DNA of 11,779 nucleotides from CAZPHU01 sp964419255. GTDB lineage: Bacteria > Fibrobacterota > Chitinivibrionia > Chitinivibrionales > CAYFVL01. Shown piece after piece: positions 6,438-11,779 of the stretch (position 1 is the first letter of the stretch; every line of letters starts with the position of its first letter). Both the position numbers and the translations under genes were made by a program. Under the pieces are notes generated by a model. The model ran no database searches, was not told where the DNA came from, and worked only from the letters and a program-made list of their open reading frames with translations. The DNA lies in contig CAYQOU010000088.1 in the NCBI GenBank assembly GCA_964419255.1, positions 1 to 11,779 of the forward strand, in the 5' to 3' direction.

Positions 6438-6822
6438 GTTAGCCGCCCGGCCTCTGTAGTGATTCGGAAAACGGCGTAATTAGTTTCTGTTCAGGAAAGT
6501 ACCCCATGGATGAAACGGAACAGCAATCATATAGCCCAAAAAAGTCATTGTTACAGCTCTTTCACTTGCCCCTAAACCAATACTCTCAAAAAACTTACGA
6601 TACTTGCACACGAATAAAACCCATGATTATATATTTTTACTATAACGTTATGTGATAAAATTCACTAACCGGTATTGTACTCATGCGGCCATAATCATAT
6701 TTTGAGTGAAGGAATCAAAATCAAGCGTGTGCTACAGAGTCTCTGTGTTCGACCTCCGTATGTATCACCTTGCCTCTTAATAAAACCCTGACACAATCCC
6801 TTTACACCCGGAGGTACAAACA
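6438..6822. other. Gene-poor region upstream of the exported protein
   Basis: About 385 AT-rich bases have no supportable gene. They contain a 10-bp palindrome ATAACGTTAT (6642-6651) and a 13-bp dyad ACAGAG-T-CTCTGT (6734-6746), the latter about 75 nt before the next start codon and a possible operator. No clear -35/-10 pair was found. A strong ribosome-binding site, GGAGGT, lies 7 nt before the ATG at 6823. Confidence 0.5.
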
Positions 6823-7647
6823 ATGCGGTTTTTATTAGTCGTTGCATTTCTCCCAATTCTTGCATTTTCCGAAATCATTCAGGGCATTGACACACTCGAG
6901 GTCGAATCCGGCTTCTTATTCCAAGAAGATTCCGTTGTTACTGCTCATCTCCATCGGTACGAACCGGACACAACCTCCTTTGATTTCGGGATCGTTCGAT
7001 CAAACACCTGCTGTTTGGCACGGGGATGCTGCTGTAATGGGCTCGTTTCATCACCCCGAACCTTTTTCTTTTCAACCGAACCGATCGATTCGGTCGATTT
7101 CTCTCAACCCCTGGACACTAATGCAGAGTATATGACTCGCATTAACAGCACATCCGAACAGGCGCAGTCGGTGTCCAATCCTGACCACAACTTTGCCACA
7201 TACAGCCCGGATTGGCTGCTGGTTTCATCAGGAAAAGATTCTGCATCATTCACAGAACACTTTTATGTCCTAAAAACAGCACAAAACAATTTTGTTCTGA
7301 TCCAGCCACGTGAGCTCACATACTCCGAGCCCGAGCCGCAACCCTTTGTTCAGATGTCCTGCCTCATAGGGATGAGCTACAGATGGAAGCTGCAGACAGA
7401 TGGCTCTCTGCTGTTCAGTACGCCTAATGAGGTGATCGATTCCGAAAGAAACAAAAAACATATCAGCCCCAAGTCCACCGGCAGCAGTATTAATTTTTCG
7501 GAGGAAAACACTGGAATCTTTTCCGTACATGGAAAACGGATTACATCGGGCTTCATGAAGGGGAGAAGACAGCTGCCCGCGGGTATCTACCTTTTAGTAA
7601 ATCGGAAACATAATACCATAGAAAAACGGAAGATTGTCATCAAATAA
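6823..7647 (+). CDS. Exported protein of unknown function with cysteine cluster and sorting-tail-like C terminus
   Basis: I do not recognise the body of this 274-residue protein. The N terminus MRFLLVVAFLPILAFS is a short signal peptide with likely cleavage after residue 16, so the mature protein is exported. It carries a tight cysteine cluster, CCLARGCCC (C63, C64, C69-C71), with one more Cys at about 180. The cluster could form disulfides in the periplasm or on the surface, or bind metal. The last 45 residues (about 230-274) read GIFSVHGKRITSG...RQLPAGIYLLVN...EKRKIVIK. This is the pattern of C-terminal secretion or sorting tails of T9SS cargo (a D/H-GK/GR turn, then L-x-x-GIY-hydrophobic, ending in a Lys/Arg-hydrophobic strand). 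That assignment is by eye. The start is supported by a perfect GGAGGT 7 nt upstream. It appears monocistronic. A fragment of another tail-bearing protein lies directly downstream. Confidence 0.85.
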   Translation: MRFLLVVAFLPILAFSEIIQGIDTLEVESGFLFQEDSVVTAHLHRYEPDTTSFDFGIVRSNTCCLARGCCCNGLVSSPRTFFFSTEPIDSVDFSQPLDTNAEYMTRINSTSEQAQSVSNPDHNFATYSPDWLLVSSGKDSASFTEHFYVLKTAQNNFVLIQPRELTYSEPEPQPFVQMSCLIGMSYRWKLQTDGSLLFSTPNEVIDSERNKKHISPKSTGSSINFSEENTGIFSVHGKRITSGFMKGRRQLPAGIYLLVNRKHNTIEKRKIVIK

Positions 7648-7672
7648 AATCTGAGGCAACAGGTACCGGTAG

Positions 7673-7931
7673 TTCATCTTCCATCCTCGCTTCGTAGAAG
7701 ACTATGCCGATGACCCCTGGTGTCTGGGACACTTCTCCGACAACGAGATGCCCTTTCCGTCGGATGCCCTGGACCGCCTTTTGGAGAGTGAGCCATCTAT
7801 CCACACGACCGCCCCCTGCAAAATGGGCGCATCTACAATCTGCAGGGAAAGCTTGTGCCTGGGAAAACTCCAGTGCATCCAGCCTGCCACCCAACAGGAA
7901 AAAAGCCGCGGGGGTATATTTAGGAAAGTAA
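7673..7931 (+). pseudogene. Remnant of a secreted glycoside-hydrolase-like protein with sorting-type tail
   Basis: Three frames in succession look like coding sequence. From 7673 to about 7800 one frame reads RFVEDYADDPWCLGHFSDNE (ending at 7747), followed by MPFPSDALDRLLE. The core DPWCLGHFSDNEMPF resembles, from memory, the acid/base-catalyst segment of clan GH-A enzymes of the agarase and beta-galactosidase kind (DPxxLGYFxDNE). From 7828 a second frame gives RIYNLQGKLVPG, the start of a C-terminal sorting tail. A third frame gives KKAAGVYLGK and stops at 7929-7931, the usual end pattern of such a tail. The stop TAG at 7670-7672 precedes the first frame. The distance between the DNE motif and the tail is far too short for an enzyme, so there is an internal deletion as well as two frame changes. 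No ribosome-binding site or complete gene remains. The assignment to a glycoside hydrolase is tentative; the decayed-coding reading is firmer. Confidence 0.55.
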
Positions 7932-7943
7932 AATGTGTGAAGT

Positions 7944-7964
7944 GTGAAAGAAATTTCCTTTCAC
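7944..7964. promoter_or_regulatory. Inverted repeat upstream of the histidine kinase
   Basis: GTGAAAG (7944-7950) and CTTTCAC (7958-7964) are perfect 7-bp arms around AAATTTC. It lies between the decayed fragment and the kinase gene, about 175 nt before its start. It may be an operator or a hairpin ending the remnant's old transcript. No T-run follows. A -10-like TATAAC occurs at 8013-8018 without a good -35. Confidence 0.3.
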
Positions 7965-8139
7965 TCAACAGCCGCGCTCTACCGAAAAATCGCGGTCTCA
8001 TTTTTGCAATTGTATAACTGTTCACCTGATAAATCAGCCGTCTATCTCAGGACTGGGCGTTTTTTCCGACAATGGTTTGTCAGATACGCCTATGAAAATT
8101 GTCATCGATACACATCTTCATCCAAACAGGATCAGTTTT

Positions 8140-10665
8140 ATGCAGATTCAGCCTGAGACGCAGATTCATGAAGAATACATCGAGAATGCGAGACGCTTTT
8201 CGGCGCTGTTTGAGCGAACCCTGCTTGGCATATATATCCTCGATAATGAAGGTACATTTATCCAGGTAAATCAGACGGCCGCCGACCAGCTCGGCTATTC
8301 GGTCGAGGAGCTTATTGGAAAACCTTTCGACAGCTATCTTGCGGATGATCAGAGCCTCGACCGTGCCAGAAGTCGTATCAGCCGACTGATTAAGGAACAT
8401 GCGCAGGGCGAACCGATGGAGTTGGTGCTGAAGAGAAAAAGTGGCGAGGCGATCTGGATCGAGATTGAAAGTGCACTGCTCATGGAAGATGGCTGTTCAT
8501 ATGGTATCATAGGCATCGCACTGGATATCACCGAGAGAAAAAGAGCCGAGCTGCGCGAAAAACATCTGCAAAATGTCTCCGAGGCAGTCCATACCATCAA
8601 TCAATTGATCGTGCGGGAACGCAGTAGACACATGCTGATCATCAATGCCTGTAATATTATAACGAGTGTTCCCGAGTATCTCAGTGCCTGGATCGTTCTA
8701 TTTGACGAGAATGGCGATACGACCGACTTTGCCTCATCGGGGCGATTACATGATGTTCAGAGTTTCCTGAAAGATCTTAAGAAATCACCTCCCCCTGCCT
8801 GTATCGTTGAGGCACTGAATCAACCCGGGGTGGTACTGATCGATTCGCGGAGTCAAGATTCCTACTGCAGAAACTGCCATACCGCATGTATATCATCCGA
8901 GGAGATTAAGATCATCGGGCGGCTTTGTGCCGGAACACAGGTTCAGGGCATCATGGGAGTGAGTGCCACTAACGAATATATACTCTATAGCCAGGAAAAA
9001 GCCCTTATTACAGAAGCCGCAAGCGACATCGGCTTTGGTCTGTACCGAATTGTGCTTGAAGAGACCGAATACCTGACACGGGTGGAAGCACAGCAGCAGC
9101 GCAATTACCTGGAGCTCGCCCTCGAGGCATCGGGCATGGGTGAATGGGACATGAACATCCGCACAGGGAAGCTCCGATGGGGGGAAAGGCTTATGCGCAT
9201 GTATGGTATTGATGCTGAAGAATTCGAAGGAACCATCGAAGGCTTTAAAAAAAGAATTCATCCGCAGTGGCGTGAAAGATTATTGGAAGAGGTCAATGGG
9301 TATTTCCGATCCGCAGGCGTTGGCGCCGAGTACCAGACAGAATATCCAATCATCCATCGCTCCGGACAGACCCGATGGCTGCAATCCTGTGGGCGCATGG
9401 TTGCCGGAGCCGATAGCAGGCCGGAGAGAATTGTCGGACTGACTTGGGATATCACCGACCGTAAGCAGACAGAGGAGGCGCTCAGAATCAGCGAGGAGCG
9501 TTATCGTACGTTTATGCAGGAGACAGTGGAAGGAATATATCTGGTCGTGTTCACCGATCCAATCCCTGCCTCCTTGCCGATCGAGCAGCAGGTCAGTCTG
9601 TTTTACCAAAGGACACGAATAGCCGAGGCAAATGATGCTTTTGCGCAGATGTATGGATATACCAGCCTCAAAGAGATGGAACGAATCGCCCTGGATGTTT
9701 TTCATGGCAGTGAGAGCGATCCGGCCAATATCGAGTTTCTCACCAGTTTTGTCGAAAAAAATTACCGTCTGGCAAACGCGATCTCCCATGAAGTCGACCG
9801 GCAGGGCAACAGACGGGTCTTTCTCAACAACCTCTTCGGAATCGTGCGCGATGGAGCCCTTGTGCGTGTATGGGGCACCCAGCAGGATGTCACCGAGCTG
9901 ACCAAAGCGGAAGAGGAGCTGCGGCATCAGAAAGCGGACCTTGCCAGGGCGAATTTCGAGCTTTCCAGCGCCAACAAGCGACTTATGGAACTCGACAAGA
10001 TTAAAAGTGAATTCGTTTCAATGGCCTCTCATGAGCTGCGTACGCCGATCACATCGATCCTGGGTTTTGCGCAAACCCTTTTGTCATCCGAAGTTGACGT
10101 AGGGGAGGATGAACAGGCAACCTATCTGACAATTATACAGAAGGAGGCTAAACGGCTGGGGAATCTGATCAGTGATTTACTCGACCTGTCCAGAATAGAG
10201 GTCGGTCGGACAAAGGGAACCATCGAGCAGGTTTCTCTTGACACTCTCGCCTCCGAGGTTATCGAGTCGATGCGCATCCCCCAAAACATCCGGGTAATGG
10301 TCTGCGGTGGTGCCGAGGGTAAAAAGCCGTTCCCCTGCAATAGCGATGCGATCCGGCGGGTGTTTCTCAACCTCATCGAAAATGCCTTGCGATTTGCCGA
10401 TAAGATTGACATACGTATAGAAGGCGATGGCGACACACGGACGGTTTCCGTGTGTGACAACGGGCCGGGAATCGCACCCGAGCACCAGGAGAAAATTTTC
10501 GAGAAATTCTACCGCGTTCAAACCGATAAACAATCGGGCAAGGGAAGCGGACTTGGGCTTGCGATGGTAAAGGATATCGTAGAAATGCATGGTGGAAGGA
10601 TATGGGTGGAATCGGAACCGGGAAGGGGAGCTGCGTTTTATTTTACACTGAAAGCAAAACCATAA
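8140..10665 (+). CDS. Soluble PAS-GAF-PAS-PAS sensor histidine kinase
   Basis: A protein of 841 residues that should autophosphorylate on His and pass the phosphate to a response regulator. No membrane segment is visible, so it senses in the cytoplasm. Domains in order: PAS (about 18-135: GIYILDNEGTFIQVNQTAADQLGYS to ALDITERK); a GAF-like domain (about 145-308) with the Cys motif CRNCHTAC (about 243-250); PAS (about 322-442, ending GLTWDITDRK); PAS (about 450-588, ending WGTQQDVTEL); a short coiled coil; HisKA with the H-box SHELRTPI (H631); and HATPase_c with the N-box NLIEN (about 744-748), DNGPG (773-777), KFYR and GKGSGLGLAM (800-809). All catalytic boxes are intact. The frame is open further upstream (TTG at 8077, ATG at 8092), but neither has a ribosome-binding site, whereas AGGA lies 8 nt before the ATG at 8140. 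No receiver domain or regulator gene is adjacent, so its partner must be elsewhere. Confidence 0.93.
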   Translation: MQIQPETQIHEEYIENARRFSALFERTLLGIYILDNEGTFIQVNQTAADQLGYSVEELIGKPFDSYLADDQSLDRARSRISRLIKEHAQGEPMELVLKRKSGEAIWIEIESALLMEDGCSYGIIGIALDITERKRAELREKHLQNVSEAVHTINQLIVRERSRHMLIINACNIITSVPEYLSAWIVLFDENGDTTDFASSGRLHDVQSFLKDLKKSPPPACIVEALNQPGVVLIDSRSQDSYCRNCHTACISSEEIKIIGRLCAGTQVQGIMGVSATNEYILYSQEKALITEAASDIGFGLYRIVLEETEYLTRVEAQQQRNYLELALEASGMGEWDMNIRTGKLRWGERLMRMYGIDAEEFEGTIEGFKKRIHPQWRERLLEEVNGYFRSAGVGAEYQTEYPIIHRSGQTRWLQSCGRMVAGADSRPERIVGLTWDITDRKQTEEALRISEERYRTFMQETVEGIYLVVFTDPIPASLPIEQQVSLFYQRTRIAEANDAFAQMYGYTSLKEMERIALDVFHGSESDPANIEFLTSFVEKNYRLANAISHEVDRQGNRRVFLNNLFGIVRDGALVRVWGTQQDVTELTKAEEELRHQKADLARANFELSSANKRLMELDKIKSEFVSMASHELRTPITSILGFAQTLLSSEVDVGEDEQATYLTIIQKEAKRLGNLISDLLDLSRIEVGRTKGTIEQVSLDTLASEVIESMRIPQNIRVMVCGGAEGKKPFPCNSDAIRRVFLNLIENALRFADKIDIRIEGDGDTRTVSVCDNGPGIAPEHQEKIFEKFYRVQTDKQSGKGSGLGLAMVKDIVEMHGGRIWVESEPGRGAAFYFTLKAKP

Positions 10666-10712
10666 CCCCAAAAATTAGCAGAAAGGATTTCCACCAACAC
10701 AGGAAAATTTTA

Positions 10713-11779
10713 TCAATCTTCGATGATGGAGTTAACAACCTCCCGCCTGGTATCGTCGTGCATGGAGATTCCCGGAAGTATATGCCAGGAGCCGCCCCGG
10801 TTCTCTCGTATGGTGGAATTTTCGATATGGATGTTTCCTGAGTGGTCGTTTGTCACGAAAAATATCCCAGCGCCATAGGCGTTGACCGCATTGTGTTCGA
10901 TACGCGTTGCGTAAAGAGACAGGGTCATGGTGTTTCCGTCATTGTAAACCGCTCCGCCGCTGCCCCCGCCCGGCGTCCCCTCCTGCGCCGGATTGCCTCC
11001 GTTTCCGATTGCCCGGTTGTGTGAGAAGAGGCAGTTTATCAGTGTCCAGGACACACCAATCGAGCTGATAGCCCCACCGTTGGAGCCGGCATTGCCCAAC
11101 CCCTCCCTGCCACCGAAGGTGCTATTGACCACGTATACCGGCAGCCCCTGGTGCTGGCTGAACACCCGTATCGCTCCCCCGCCCACATCGGGTCCCACAT
11201 CGGCACACACGTTATGAAAGAACCGACAATTCACCACCTTGAACCGGCCGCCACGCACCCAGATTGCCCCACCACCGGTATACTCGGTCTCGTTTTTGGA
11301 ATTTCCGTTGATAAAGGTCAGGTTCTGCACGGTCAGCCGCGGATGGTCCTGATCCTGACAGTGGGGCGTGGTCCAGTGCAGGTTTTCATCGCAGGTGTTC
11401 ATGTACAGGATACGCGTCCTCCCGCCTCCATCCAGGGTCACCAGCCCTCCCCCATCGATCACGATATCCGGGTCTGCATCGTTAAACACCCTGGCCGGCC
11501 GGTCGAGAGTGATTGTCACAGGCTCGCCGCCTGAGTTAAACACTATCGTCCCTCCCTGTGCGACCGCCTCGATAAATGCCTCGGGCGTGCAGCTTTGAGG
11601 TGTCCCGGTCCCAATCACATGATCCGGCTCGGAAACATCCTCCTCAGCCGCCTCTGGCGGAATCGGCCAGTTTCCATCCGGATTACCCGCCGCGGGACCG
11701 TTATCGTCGGGAAGAGAGACAGGATCGACAACTGTGTTTGTGGGGCTGACGCCGCTTTCGCAGGTGAGGGAAAGAATGC
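10713..11779 (-). CDS. Right-handed beta-helix surface protein, 5'-truncated by the window edge
   Basis: The frame stays open from the stop at 10713-10715 to the right edge, so the true start lies outside. A GTG at 11616-11618 is merely internal. Reading inward from the edge, the protein begins ILSLTCESG. This looks like the end of a signal peptide with a loose lipobox, so probably only a few residues are missing. A Pro/Asp/Asn-rich linker (about 45 residues) follows, then CTPEAFIEAVAQGGTIVFN, the opening of many parallel beta-helix proteins. After that come repeated strand-turn units: IVIDGGGLVTLDGGG, LTVQNLTFINGNS, GGGAIWVRGGRFKVVNCRF, GGAISS, GGAVYND and IHIENSTIREN. The family includes pectate-lyase-fold enzymes and non-enzymatic adhesin or polymorphic outer-membrane-type proteins. 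I see no lyase catalytic motif, so an adhesive or structural role is as likely as an enzymatic one. Pairs of Cys occur at turns. It is convergent with the kinase gene, 47 nt away, with no terminator between them. Confidence 0.85.
   Translation of the reverse strand, partial: ILSLTCESGVSPTNTVVDPVSLPDDNGPAAGNPDGNWPIPPEAAEEDVSEPDHVIGTGTPQSCTPEAFIEAVAQGGTIVFNSGGEPVTITLDRPARVFNDADPDIVIDGGGLVTLDGGGRTRILYMNTCDENLHWTTPHCQDQDHPRLTVQNLTFINGNSKNETEYTGGGAIWVRGGRFKVVNCRFFHNVCADVGPDVGGGAIRVFSQHQGLPVYVVNSTFGGREGLGNAGSNGGAISSIGVSWTLINCLFSHNRAIGNGGNPAQEGTPGGGSGGAVYNDGNTMTLSLYATRIEHNAVNAYGAGIFFVTNDHSGNIHIENSTIRENRGGSWHILPGISMHDDTRREVVNSIIED

Noticed and set aside
6506..6655. Small forward ORF of 49 codons starting MDETEQQSYS
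   Set aside because: It has only a weak AGGA 10 nt upstream, its translation is not protein-like and it has no recognisable motif. It is likely chance in an AT-rich intergenic region.
7640..7894. Minus-strand ORF of 84 codons between the exported protein and the kinase
   Set aside because: It overlaps the end of the intact gene on the other strand and is the mirror of the plus-strand decayed fragment. Its translation shows no motif and no ribosome-binding site was found.
8038..8066. Terminator-like hairpin (GCCGTC...GAC-TG-GGC followed by six T) upstream of the kinase start
   Set aside because: The stem is only two 3-bp segments interrupted by a bulge, too weak to call an attenuator.
8893..9927. 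Long minus-strand ORFs inside the histidine kinase gene
   Set aside because: They lie fully opposite intact PAS and GAF domains and carry no recognisable motifs. They are shadows of a strongly coding strand.
1..11779. tRNA, rRNA, CRISPR array, transposase or phage genes
   Set aside because: I looked for them across the window and saw none: no clustered direct repeats, no cloverleaf signature and no integrase or transposase motifs.

Overview
The window comes from a bacterial chromosome of moderate G+C with ordinary housekeeping and stress genes. Two reading frames end in what look like C-terminal secretion/sorting tails of the type IX secretion (T9SS) kind. There are also beta-helix surface proteins and N-terminally anchored polyelectrolyte proteins. 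Together these point to a Gram-negative bacterium of the FCB (Fibrobacterota/Bacteroidota-like) group. That placement is an inference from style only and is of modest confidence.

Layout. (1) 31-852, plus: a membrane-anchored, extremely charged protein of unknown function, closed by a strong intrinsic terminator (886-921). (2) 922-1376 has no intact gene. It holds a promoter-like site with an overlapping dyad and a frameshifted remnant of a DUF2135/YfaP-like domain. (3) 1377-2660, minus: a GT4-type glycosyltransferase. (4) 2661-2896: a divergent regulatory region with a 17-bp palindrome and a -10-like hexamer. (5) 2897-3259, plus: a small protein with a Cys/His N-terminal motif (DUF5763-like) and a C-terminal membrane anchor. 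Its stop codon interlocks with that of the convergent MgtE magnesium channel (3256-4590, minus). (6) 4920-5360, plus: an Hsp20 small heat-shock protein with a textbook UUCG-loop terminator. It is followed by an aldo/keto reductase (5579-6397) that has its own promoter candidate. (7) 6398-6822 is gene-poor. (8) 6823-7647, plus: an exported protein with a cysteine cluster and a sorting-tail-like C terminus. (9) 7673-7931: a decayed fragment that appears to join a glycoside-hydrolase DNE motif to another sorting-like tail through two frame changes. (10) 8140-10665, plus: a large soluble PAS/GAF/PAS/PAS histidine kinase with no response regulator beside it. (11) 10713 to the right edge, minus: a right-handed beta-helix surface protein, probably missing only its signal peptide.

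There is no evident operon longer than one gene: most genes are divergent, convergent or separated by terminators. The shared themes are envelope and surface functions (glycosyltransferase, MgtE, two exported proteins, two decayed probable surface-protein fragments) and stress or signalling (Hsp20, reductase, histidine kinase). I saw no tRNA, rRNA, CRISPR array, transposase or phage gene, and no convincing multi-gene novel system. The most unusual items are the polyelectrolyte membrane protein, the two domain fossils and the cysteine-cluster exported protein.
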